33,406 nt of DNA, from contig NZ_MVHC01000034.1 in NCBI RefSeq assembly GCF_002086455.1, forward strand, positions 1 to 33,406. Direction: 5' to 3'. The DNA comes from Mycolicibacter algericus DSM 45454. Lineage in GTDB: Bacteria; Actinomycetota; Actinomycetes; Mycobacteriales; Mycobacteriaceae. Shown here in pieces: positions 1 to 7,057 of the stretch. The notes beneath the pieces are model-generated. The model saw only the letters and a program-made list of their open reading frames with translations. It did not search any database and was not told the DNA's origin. Numbering within the stretch: the first letter of the stretch is position 1; the number at the start of each line of letters is the position of its first letter. The position numbers and the translations under genes were made by a program.

Positions 1-1
1 C

Positions 2-64
2 CACTACATCCTGCGATCCCTGATCCACTCCGGCCAACTTCAAGACCGGATCAACGCACTCTGA
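2..64 (+). CDS. C-terminal tail of an unidentified protein entering from the left edge
   Basis: An open frame enters from the left edge and ends at the TGA at 62-64. It reads HYILRSLIHSGQLQDRINAL. The tail resembles the end of a transposase, but the family cannot be fixed from 20 residues. Its stop lies close to where the similarity of the minus-strand IS4-type fragment ends (about position 65-80). This suggests a junction between two elements. The opposite strand is also open here, so the alternative is that this tail is chance. Confidence 0.25.
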   Translation, partial: HYILRSLIHSGQLQDRINAL

Positions 65-322
65 AACCGGAAGAGCCGACAAACCATCAGTGAGCAGCGA
101 CAACACGTCGTCATAGGAGCCCTCGGCATACAAAGCCATCCCGATCGAGAAGTACGCCATCACCCGCGCCGGCAACGCCCGATGACGAGCCTGAGTCCGC
201 CCGACCCCAGCAATCACCTCATCAACCAGATCCGGTGGAAACGTCCGCGTCAACACCCCCACCGACACCAGATCAGACAACCGACGATCAGACTCCGGCT
301 TCACCCATCCCGCACGAGGCAT
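65..322 (-). pseudogene. IS4-type transposase, N-terminal fragment
   Basis: The ATG at 322 opens a frame that begins MPRAGWVKPESDRRLSDLV and runs leftward. Residues 17 to about 81 align by eye with the transposase at 31866: GVLTRTFPPDLVDEVIAGVGR against GVLTRLVHRDLVDEVLADTGK, followed by RHRALPARVMAYF against RHRLLPARVVVYF. This is the N-terminal domain of IS4-type DDE transposases. After LLTDGL the similarity stops, although the frame remains open to the window edge. The gene is therefore either truncated near position 65-80 or diverges before leaving the window. The catalytic DDE core is not present here. It belongs to the same kind of element as the one at the right side of the window, but is clearly a different member. 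Confidence 0.6.
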
Positions 323-341
323 CCCTACAAACTACACGCAT

Positions 342-358
342 GTCACTTAACTTAACGG
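342..358. repeat. Terminal inverted repeat of the left IS4-type fragment
   Basis: Read outward to inward on the minus strand this is CCGTTAAGTTAAGTGAC. It resembles the ends of the IS4-type element at 31681-33298 (CCGTTAACTTAGGCG and CCGTTAACTTTGCG). It lies 20 bp upstream of the transposase start at 322 and 8 bp from the stop codon of the GntR gene, so it marks the outer end of the fragment. Confidence 0.4.
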
Positions 359-366
359 TATTGATA

Positions 367-1155
367 CTAGTCCCGGCTATATGTTGCGCGGCTTATTGCT
401 TCACGGATCATCATGGGATCGTGGGTCGGGTCGAGACTGGCCAAGGTGGTCAATGCTGTGCGCGCAAGGTGAGCGGCGATAAGCCGGCCGCATCTGACGG
501 CGTCGCCCTCCCAGGCGCTTCTCATGATGGAGGCGTGCTCATCATGAGCAATGCTGGCCAGTGCCAATGCGTCACTGGCCGATTGGCGGTAGTAAGCTCG
601 ATAACGTTCAGCATGGTCCCACAGCTCCTCGAGTTGTGAACGCATACGTGGACCCACAGCGCTAAACAATGCCGTGTGAAATATCCGGTGAGGCACATGG
701 AACGCGTCATACGATTCCGGGTCCGACAGAGTCCGGTCCATCTGTCTTAACGCCTCGGCGGCGCGGTCGAGGCGTTCGCTGTCGAGTTTTGGAACGCTGG
801 CTTCTACACCGAACGACTCGAGCATGATGCGCATGGCGGCCACCTGCTCGAGGTCGTCAACAGACAATGGCGCAACGCGAAGTCGCCGATTGAAGTCACC
901 CTCCAGCAGGCCCTCACTTTGCAGTCGGCGTAATGCTTCCCGTAGCGGGGTGCGGCTGATATTCAACTGAGCGGCGAGCTGCACCTGTGATACGTAAGTC
1001 CCAGGGGAGAGTTCCGCGTTAATGATCGCTCGTCTTACCGTGTCGTAGGCTTGCGCGGTGGTGCTGACAGGCGCTTGCGACGTGGTGCTGACGGGGTCTT
1101 CACTCGCCACAGCCCGGTCGGTATCCGTTACCGAGATGATCGGTGTCTTTGTCAT
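367..1155 (-). CDS. GntR-family (FadR/FCD subgroup) transcriptional regulator
   Basis: The 262-residue protein has an N-terminal winged helix at about residues 35-100 (VRRAIINAELSPGTYVSQ, then LNISRTPLREALRRLQSEGLL). This is followed by an all-helical FCD effector domain from about residue 105. Conserved FCD histidines are visible in HRIFHTAL, AHDEHASI and AAHLARTAL, so metal or carboxylate binding is probably retained. It is the last gene of a minus-strand run and starts 73 bp after the amidohydrolase. It probably controls this operon through the TGTATACA palindromes upstream of the first gene (inference). The start region holds a small duplicated PVSTT-QA motif. The stop is only 8 bp from the inverted repeat of the IS4-type fragment, so the extreme C-terminus could have been altered by insertion. 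The effector is unknown. Confidence 0.9.
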   Translation of the reverse strand: MTKTPIISVTDTDRAVASEDPVSTTSQAPVSTTAQAYDTVRRAIINAELSPGTYVSQVQLAAQLNISRTPLREALRRLQSEGLLEGDFNRRLRVAPLSVDDLEQVAAMRIMLESFGVEASVPKLDSERLDRAAEALRQMDRTLSDPESYDAFHVPHRIFHTALFSAVGPRMRSQLEELWDHAERYRAYYRQSASDALALASIAHDEHASIMRSAWEGDAVRCGRLIAAHLARTALTTLASLDPTHDPMMIREAISRATYSRD

Positions 1156-1228
1156 GGCTTCGACTCCAATGAGGTTGATCGGTGGGGCCGAACCTTCGGC
1201 CGCCGGAGAAATCGTGCCATTACGCTGT

Positions 1229-2590
1229 CTAGACTAACCCGAACGGTTCATCGTCTGCATATAAAGGGGGTTGCCCAAGGATTTTCGTTCGCGACGTAAT
1301 GGCACGTCGGTAGACTTCGCCGAGGCCCGGATGGGTGAGCGTGGAATCCTTGAGGATCTGGCCGCGGACCATGACAATCTTGACATCGTGCGGCGTGGCG
1401 GCTGCGACGATGGCGCTCACGGCATCGGCGACGGGAGCCAGATTCGGCGAGTTGAGATCGATAATGATCAAATCGGCGTCTTTGCCGACTGTTATAGTGC
1501 CGATGCGATCAGCCAAGCCGGCCGCTGCCGCCCCGTCACGAGTAGCAAACGCCAGTAAGTCGTGTGAAGACGGCGGCGCCCCGCCAAGCCGAGGGTGCAT
1601 GGCTGTATGTGCGACTGATGCTGATTGCGCAGCTCTCATCGCCGTAAACATGTCGCCGGCTACGCATACCTCAGTGTCGACGCTCAGACCGGGGTGACAC
1701 CCATTGGCCAGCAGTCGATCGGTGGCTGGTAAACCTAGGCCCGGCATGCTTAATTCGATGGTCGAGGCTACCGATGCGCTAGCTCCGGCGTCGGCGAGCA
1801 TTCGCAGTTCATCGTCGGTGGAGTTGCAGCAGTGGATGAACAACATATCCTCACCCAGTAGCGCCGAGTCGTGAAGTTGGCGGATGCCACCCGGCCGCCA
1901 ACCGATGTGCATGCTCGAACGCACGCCTAGATCACGAGCCATCGCAAGATCATCTGCGACCACGTCCGGCACACTCATATCAGGCCCGCGCAGCATTGCG
2001 TTGAGTGTCACTAGATCGTGGTCGTTGCTGAGGATTTCGCGGCGAATCCGCTCGATATCGGGGAGGTGTCGCAAGGTGCTGCTCAGCATCCAGGCGTCGG
2101 AGTCGACCGATGGCCAGCCGTGAGCGAACACGGCGCGAATTCCGGAGTCACGCAAGGCGCAGATAACCGCGTCGGAGTGGGACGGGCTATTCTGAATGTG
2201 AGATTCGTCGCGGATGGTGGTGATACCCGAGTTGAGGGCGACCAAAGCACCCACGAGCTCACCGATATAGGCGTCGTTCGGGGTGAACTGTGGGCCCCAG
2301 GTGAGCTGGACGTTGCGTCGGTAGGTGGGGAAGTCCCAGCCGTAACCGATCAGCCGAAAAGCGCCTTGCCAGGTGTGGCGATGGGTATCGACGAAGCCAG
2401 GCAGAACGGCTTTACCCGTCGCGTCGATGACTCGTGCCCCGGGCTCATCGGCGATATCGCCGACAGCGTCGATGCGACCGTCTACGATTCGGATGTCACC
2501 CACGATGGCGCCCGTGCTGGGTTCTTGCGTCAGGAGCAGCCCGTTGCGGATCACCGTAGCTGAATTCAAATTCGAGCCCCTACCGGACAC
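1229..2590 (-). CDS. Metal-dependent amidohydrolase (TrzN/AtzB/cytosine-deaminase-like)
   Basis: The 453-residue protein is a metal-dependent hydrolase of the amidohydrolase superfamily, subtype I. The N-terminal beta-sandwich leads into VDTHRHTW, with the metal ligands H70 and H72. Later ligands are visible as H228 (SMHIGW), H253 (FIHCCN) and D305 (LSVDTEV). No carboxylated lysine is apparent, as in the single-metal deaminases and chlorohydrolases. The C-terminus returns to the sandwich (IGTITVGKDADLIIID). Known relatives deaminate or dechlorinate nitrogen heterocycles and related compounds. The substrate cannot be read from the sequence. A GTG start at 2590 is used, 24 bp after the cupin stop, which fits operon transcription. 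It probably works with the neighbouring cupin and FAH-family proteins in degradation of an exogenous compound (inference). Confidence 0.85.
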   Translation of the reverse strand: MSGRGSNLNSATVIRNGLLLTQEPSTGAIVGDIRIVDGRIDAVGDIADEPGARVIDATGKAVLPGFVDTHRHTWQGAFRLIGYGWDFPTYRRNVQLTWGPQFTPNDAYIGELVGALVALNSGITTIRDESHIQNSPSHSDAVICALRDSGIRAVFAHGWPSVDSDAWMLSSTLRHLPDIERIRREILSNDHDLVTLNAMLRGPDMSVPDVVADDLAMARDLGVRSSMHIGWRPGGIRQLHDSALLGEDMLFIHCCNSTDDELRMLADAGASASVASTIELSMPGLGLPATDRLLANGCHPGLSVDTEVCVAGDMFTAMRAAQSASVAHTAMHPRLGGAPPSSHDLLAFATRDGAAAAGLADRIGTITVGKDADLIIIDLNSPNLAPVADAVSAIVAAATPHDVKIVMVRGQILKDSTLTHPGLGEVYRRAITSRTKILGQPPLYADDEPFGLV

Positions 2591-2614
2591 TGCGCTTACC
2601 TTCGCGAGCTGTGG

Positions 2615-3001
2615 CTAGTCGCAAAAGGCATCGCCTTGGTGCTCGACGAGGTGTCGGTAGTCATTTCGCACAGGTGCGTAGACATCAACATTGAGAGCCA
2701 CCTCGTCTCCGATCAGCCACGCGGTGTGGGGAACATCGGCTGGAATCTGCAACACCTCTCCGGCAGCTACCTCATAGACTTGACCTTCGACCTCGAATCC
2801 AATCTTCCCGGAGAAGACAAAGCTGACTTGATCGAACGGGTGAGAATGCGGCGGTGGTGTCTTAACAGTGTGGCCCGGGTGAAACCAATTGATGGTGATC
2901 AGTGACTTGTCGCCCCGGACAGCAGTTCGCACAAGAGCGCCTCCGGCCAGGCTCTCCGTTGGGAGGTCTTCAAGGCAGGAATGAATGATACGATTGGGCA
3001 T
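2615..3001 (-). CDS. Small cupin-domain protein
   Basis: The 128-residue protein carries a single cupin barrel with the two histidine-containing motifs: PPHSHPFDQVSFVFSGKIGF in the first and PADVPHTAWL in the second. An open frame extends further upstream to 3160, but the start was placed at the ATG at 3001. A good ribosome site (GAAGGGA) lies about 8 bp before it, and the upstream part overlaps the SnoaL-like gene in another frame. Single-domain cupins of this kind can be metal-dependent isomerases, dioxygenases or ligand sensors. The exact role is not determined. Its position between the SnoaL-like protein and the amidohydrolase implies a role in the same pathway. Confidence 0.85.
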   Translation of the reverse strand: MPNRIIHSCLEDLPTESLAGGALVRTAVRGDKSLITINWFHPGHTVKTPPPHSHPFDQVSFVFSGKIGFEVEGQVYEVAAGEVLQIPADVPHTAWLIGDEVALNVDVYAPVRNDYRHLVEHQGDAFCD

Positions 3002-3023
3002 TAATAGTTCCCTTCGGGGATTG

Positions 3024-3455
3024 CTATGGCGCTCGCGTCGCCGCCAATGGGTGAAGAACACGCGTGTTAAATCTCCATATGCCGTGCTGGTCTCGGGCGT
3101 AGCGGTCGTGATATTCGCCGATAAAGTCGACGTATGGTGAGTCACCGCCGTCAGAGACATGTAACACGAGCATCACTGTTCCTGAGGCGCCGTCGTCATC
3201 GTCGCGCCTCAGGCGGATGTTGGTGCACTGATGATGGGTCCGCCGGGCGGAGTTGGCGGCCCTTGTATCGGCCCACCGGTGGAACTGGTCGCGCCCGACC
3301 AAGGTCTGCGTACCCACAGTGAGAGTGCCGTTCTCGAGATAGAGCTCGGCCACGTCGTGCCACCGGCAATGATCGAGGAGCCAGGCATGCTCGAGGATTA
3401 GGTCTTCAATGGCGCGTCGGTCCGTATCGGACAGTGCAGTGTTGACCGAGGTCAC
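3024..3455 (-). CDS. SnoaL-like / NTF2-fold protein
   Basis: The 143-residue protein has the cone-shaped NTF2 fold signature. It starts with a helical region (DRRAIEDLILEHAWLLDHCRW) and then HDVAELYLENGTLTVG, followed by a long curved sheet ending in DRYARDQHGIWRFNTRVL. This subgroup resembles SnoaL-like proteins and the small beta subunits of ring-hydroxylating dioxygenases, but no large subunit is next to it. It could be a small isomerase, dehydratase or hydrolase. Its start overlaps the stop of the upstream FAH-family gene by 4 bp, so the two are translationally coupled. Confidence 0.8.
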   Translation of the reverse strand: MTSVNTALSDTDRRAIEDLILEHAWLLDHCRWHDVAELYLENGTLTVGTQTLVGRDQFHRWADTRAANSARRTHHQCTNIRLRRDDDDGASGTVMLVLHVSDGGDSPYVDFIGEYHDRYARDQHGIWRFNTRVLHPLAATRAP

Positions 3456-4399
3456 GATGTCGCCCCCACTGGCTGGGGAAGGGGCGAAGAGCCGACTGGC
3501 TCACCCACCGGGTTTCGCAGCACGCCGACTCCAGCGATGTCGATCTCCACCGTATCGCCGGAGCGAAGGAACGTCATTGGGCCGTGCGCGTGGGCGACCC
3601 CCGCAGGTGTTCCTGTGGCAATGATGTCCCCTGGTACCAGGGTCATGATCCGAGACAAGTAGCAGACCAAATCGGCGACGGAGAAGATCATGTTTGCGGT
3701 GTTGGAGTCCTGCACGACAACACCGTTGACTCGCGCCTTGATCGCCAGGTTCTGCACATCGTCGATGTCGTGGAGCATTACCAACGCGGGGCCCGCCGGC
3801 GCGAACGTATCGATGGCCTTACCCCCCGTCCACAGTTGATTGGCCAGCTGCAGATCGCGTGCACTGACGTCGTTGAGCGCCATCACCCCGGCGACGTGCT
3901 GCAATGCCTGGGCAGCCGCGATGTTGTTGCCGCGCTTGCCGATAACGACGGCAAGTTCGGCCTCGTAGTCGACCTGCTTCGTGATGGCTGGCGGGGTGAT
4001 CGCGGCGCCGTGGCCAATCAGCGAGTTAGCGAACTTGGCGAAAAACATCGGTTCTTTGGGAACTGCCTGACCAGTTTCGGCGGCATGGTCGTGATAGTTC
4101 AGGCCGATGCAAATGAACTTTTCGGGCCTGAGTACTGGTGGCAGCAGCGTCACCGACTCCACAGGATGCACGGCGGATGCGGCGCGCAGCTGTGCTTCGT
4201 GCTTCTCGTACAGCCCCAGCAGCTCGCCGACCGTCGCCGGCCCGGCCATTAGAACGGGGGTGATGTCTGGGCCGGCACCGACAAGGGCGCCGACTCCACC
4301 CAGCTCGGCCAGTGTCGCGATGTCGACCAACTCAGAGCCGGCGTGGCGCTGCACTGCGGGACGGGGACCACGGCCATCATCATAGGTTGCTAAACGCAC
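3452..4399 (-). CDS. Fumarylacetoacetate hydrolase (FAH) family protein
   Basis: The 315-residue protein has an N-terminal FAH-associated region to about residue 85 and then the catalytic FAH domain. Key signatures are FICIGLNYHDHAAETG, the acidic metal-binding segment VDYEAELAVVIGKRG, LNDVSARDLQ, and GDIIATGTPAGVA near the end. Members of this family hydrolyse C-C bonds in beta-diketo acids or act as isomerases and decarboxylases (homoprotocatechuate, gentisate and tyrosine pathways). The gene begins 36 bp after the acetoacetyl-CoA synthetase stop and overlaps the SnoaL-like gene. The neighbouring synthetase suggests that a product may be acetoacetate (inference). Substrate specificity cannot be stated. 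Confidence 0.88.
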   Translation of the reverse strand: MRLATYDDGRGPRPAVQRHAGSELVDIATLAELGGVGALVGAGPDITPVLMAGPATVGELLGLYEKHEAQLRAASAVHPVESVTLLPPVLRPEKFICIGLNYHDHAAETGQAVPKEPMFFAKFANSLIGHGAAITPPAITKQVDYEAELAVVIGKRGNNIAAAQALQHVAGVMALNDVSARDLQLANQLWTGGKAIDTFAPAGPALVMLHDIDDVQNLAIKARVNGVVVQDSNTANMIFSVADLVCYLSRIMTLVPGDIIATGTPAGVAHAHGPMTFLRSGDTVEIDIAGVGVLRNPVGEPVGSSPLPQPVGATS

Positions 4400-4435
4400 G
4401 TCATATCCTTTTCCGTTTGAGAAATGCGGTGTGTG

Positions 4436-6448
4436 TTATCGGCCCGCGTTTGCAGACTGAGTTGATTGGCTCGCGCGCAGCCGTGCGAACTGTTCGTACT
4501 GTCGAAGAAGGTCGATGTCGTCGACGGAACCCGGGTCGACAGTCTGCACTAGCTGGCTTCCCTGCAGCATTCGCTTGACAGGAACTTCGAGTTTCTTGCC
4601 GATCCGGTTGTGCGGAATCCCCGGCATCACGACAATCTCGTCGGGCAGGTGACGTGGTGAGAGATCGGTTCGGATCGCGGTTTCGATACTACGCTTGGCA
4701 AACTGAGGGTCGACGCCGGCGCGCAGGTGGACGAATAAGGGAACGTAATACTGGGAGTCCAGTTCGGCCCCGACGATTAGGGCTTCGACTACGTCAGGGA
4801 GTTTTTCGACCGCTGAATAGATTTCGGCCGAACCCATCCGGATTCCGTGCCGGTTGAGTGTCGAATCCGAACGGCCGTGGATGATGGAACTTGCATCCGT
4901 ATCGAATTCAATGAAGTCGCCGTGGCGCCATGTTCCCGGATACATCCGGAAATAGGAGTCGCGGTAACGCTTTCCGTCGGGGTCATCCCAGAAATACAGA
5001 GGCATGGATGGCATGGGCTTGGTCACAACGAGCTCTCCGGGTTCGCCGATTACGGGCTTGCCGTCGGGGCTCCACGAGGCCGCGGCCACCCCAAGGCTGG
5101 GCGCCTGGATGCGCCCAGCTCGCACCGGGAGCAGCGGGACACCGCCGACAAAAGCTGAGCAGATATCGGTGCCCCCACTACACGAGGCCAGCCATGCATC
5201 GGCATTAACGTTGTCGCGCACCCAGAAAAACCCCTCCGATCCCAGCGGGGAGCCGGTCACCGTCAGTGTCCGTAGCCCGGAGAGGTCAAAAGTTTGTCCC
5301 GGCCGCCGCCCGGCTGCCATGTAGGATTTGATCAGCCCAGCGCCGAGTCCGAGTACCGCGACCCGTTCCTCGGCCACGAGGCGCCAGATCCGGTCTAGAT
5401 CCGGATGAACCGGGCTGCCGTCGACAACCACGAGTGTGGCGCCGATCAACAGTCCCGAGACCATCAAGTTCCACACCATCCAACTGGTTGAGCCGACGAA
5501 GAGAAGCCGGTCCGCAGCACGCAGATCGCAATGCAGCCGCAATGTTTTAAGGTGTTCTACAACTATACCGCCGTGGCCGTGGACGATGCCTTTCGGCAGC
5601 CCGGTGGTGCCTGAGGAGAACAACACCCATAGCGGGTGGTCGAATTCGACTTGTTCGAATTCGATCGGCTCGTCGCCGGAAATCGCCTCCGGCCAGTCTG
5701 TTACGGCCCGGTCGAGGTCGTCAACATCAATTCCGCCGACAGCAACAACCCGTTCAACGGTGTTCAGCGACGAGGCGATGTGGCACAATTCCTGGACGCG
5801 GTTGCGCGGCTTGCCGCCGTAGCGATACTCCGTCGCTCCAATGAGTACCTTCGGTCGGAGCTGCCCGAACCGGTTCAACACCGCGGCGGTCCCGAACTCC
5901 GGTGAGCACACCGACCAAATCGCGCCGATTGATGCACACGCGATGAACGCGACAATCGCCTCGGAAGTATTGGGTAGGTAGCCCGCCACGCAGTCACCTT
6001 TGCGGACGCCCCAATTGCGTAACCTGGCGGCAAGCGAGCCGACCCGCCGGCGAAACTCATCCCACGAGATCCGTGTGGTCGAGTCTTCGGATATGCAAAT
6101 AAACGCGTGTTCTTTGGAATCGGGCGCACGGCGAAAGATCTCCTCGGCGTAGTTGATGCTGGCGCCGGGAAACCACTGTGCCCCCGGCATCGCGGCGGCC
6201 GCCAGAGCTGGACGCCCACCCTCGCCCAGGCCCAGTCCTTCGAAGCCGTCGATGGATTTCCAGAACTCATCGAGCTCGTTGACCGACCACTGCCATAGGG
6301 CTTGATACGAACTGAAGTGCCTACCAGTTTTTATCCCAAGCCACTCAAGGTAGGCCGTCAGTCCGCAATCACGGCGCACGGCCGCGGACGGCGTCCACAC
6401 TATGTCGTCGCGACGCGGCAAAGTCGGGCGACTATCATCCACAAGCAT
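4436..6448 (-). CDS. Acetoacetyl-CoA synthetase
   Basis: The 670-residue protein is an ANL-superfamily adenylating enzyme of the length typical for acetoacetyl-CoA synthetase. It forms acetoacetyl-CoA from acetoacetate, ATP and CoA. The N-terminal part has WQWSVNELDEFWKSI and PGAQWFPGASINYAEEI. The P-loop motif SSGTTGLPKG is at residues 278-287. Later motifs are GTWRHGDFIEF and RSDSTLNRHGIRMGSAEIY, and a C-terminal GKK lysine in HNRIGKKLEVPVKR. It is the first gene of the minus-strand operon. It probably channels acetoacetate, perhaps made by the FAH-family enzyme, into central metabolism. The family assignment is clear. A preference for a different short keto acid cannot be excluded. Confidence 0.92.
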   Translation of the reverse strand: MLVDDSRPTLPRRDDIVWTPSAAVRRDCGLTAYLEWLGIKTGRHFSSYQALWQWSVNELDEFWKSIDGFEGLGLGEGGRPALAAAAMPGAQWFPGASINYAEEIFRRAPDSKEHAFICISEDSTTRISWDEFRRRVGSLAARLRNWGVRKGDCVAGYLPNTSEAIVAFIACASIGAIWSVCSPEFGTAAVLNRFGQLRPKVLIGATEYRYGGKPRNRVQELCHIASSLNTVERVVAVGGIDVDDLDRAVTDWPEAISGDEPIEFEQVEFDHPLWVLFSSGTTGLPKGIVHGHGGIVVEHLKTLRLHCDLRAADRLLFVGSTSWMVWNLMVSGLLIGATLVVVDGSPVHPDLDRIWRLVAEERVAVLGLGAGLIKSYMAAGRRPGQTFDLSGLRTLTVTGSPLGSEGFFWVRDNVNADAWLASCSGGTDICSAFVGGVPLLPVRAGRIQAPSLGVAAASWSPDGKPVIGEPGELVVTKPMPSMPLYFWDDPDGKRYRDSYFRMYPGTWRHGDFIEFDTDASSIIHGRSDSTLNRHGIRMGSAEIYSAVEKLPDVVEALIVGAELDSQYYVPLFVHLRAGVDPQFAKRSIETAIRTDLSPRHLPDEIVVMPGIPHNRIGKKLEVPVKRMLQGSQLVQTVDPGSVDDIDLLRQYEQFARLRASQSTQSANAGR

Positions 6449-6478
6449 TCGTAAGCTCTCCTCCTGCGCTCATTAAAC

Positions 6479-6488
6479 TGTATACAGG
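6479..6488. promoter_or_regulatory. Palindrome CTGTATACAG, candidate GntR operator (proximal)
   Basis: This is a perfect 10-bp palindrome with a TGTATACA core, 30 bp upstream of the synthetase start. FCD-type GntR regulators commonly bind short palindromes with a GTATAC-like centre. The regulator encoded at the end of the same operon is the natural candidate (inference). Confidence 0.5.
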
Positions 6489-6586
6489 AAGGAGCGGCGC
6501 TGCAAGCGTGCGGGCGTGAAAAGCTAGGGTCGTGCGATGGCTATGCGTGACGGGCACTGAGTTCCATCCGCATTGCGCAGAGGATG

Positions 6587-6594
6587 TGTATACA
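6587..6594. promoter_or_regulatory. Second TGTATACA palindrome, candidate GntR operator (distal)
   Basis: This is the same 8-bp core as at 6480-6487, with centres 107 bp apart. The surrounding GTGTATACAT matches a symmetrical 10-mer at nine positions. Two copies of the same core upstream of one operon are more suggestive than a single hit. Confidence 0.42.
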
Positions 6595-6851
6595 TCACGC
6601 CGAAATGCGCGTTGCACGTCTATGGCGAAGCTGTGACGCAGTAGGTGGGGTCCATGCAGTCAGTGCACTTCGTCGGACGCCCCTTTCGCAGACGTCTTGC
6701 ACGCCAAAGCCTCGGCCACGCAGGGGTAAGTCCCCTGGAGTGGGTGGGGTTTCGGGAGGTGGCCCCGCTTGGAGTGAAGGTCTCGGGCGTGTCGGCACCG
6801 GGTGCTGGGGTGTTTTGCGTAGTGATCGGTGAGTTACAGACCAAAGTGACC

Positions 6852-6883
6852 AAAGGGGCTTGTATCTCTTGTAGTGCCCCTTT
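6852..6883. terminator. Hairpin with 8-bp perfect stem
   Basis: AAAGGGGC at 6852-6859 pairs with GCCCCTTT at 6876-6883 across a 16-nt loop. There is no long U-run, so intrinsic termination is uncertain. It lies directly after the stop of a minus-strand open frame (6883) and could end transcription from that side. Confidence 0.35.
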
Positions 6884-7057
6884 CACGGGGTGGTGGTCAC
6901 GTACGGTGGCCTCGGGAGGGGCCGGAGGGTTCGACGTTTTTCGGCTGAGTGTTCGGGCTCGTGAAAGAGATCGTCTCCTGCGGCCTCGTCTCCTGAGCTG
7001 ACCCGGTTTAGGGAATTGGTGGCCAGGTGGCGAAGGTGCGCAGCATCGACGTTTTCA

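Larger units (their letters stand above)
6449..7057. other. Non-coding stretch upstream of the acetoacetyl-CoA synthetase operon
   Basis: No convincing complete gene is seen in about 600 bp. The part nearest the synthetase holds two TGTATACA palindromes. A hairpin is found at 6852-6883. From the ISL3 end at 7057 down to the TGA at 6883-6885 the minus strand is open for about 57 codons, ending RPPYVTTTP, directly before the hairpin. This could be the 3' end of a gene cut by ISL3, but no family is recognised and it may be chance. Confidence 0.4.

Noticed and set aside
235..639. 134-codon plus-strand open frame
   Set aside because: It crosses the IS4-type fragment, its inverted repeat and the GntR gene, and has no consistent composition.
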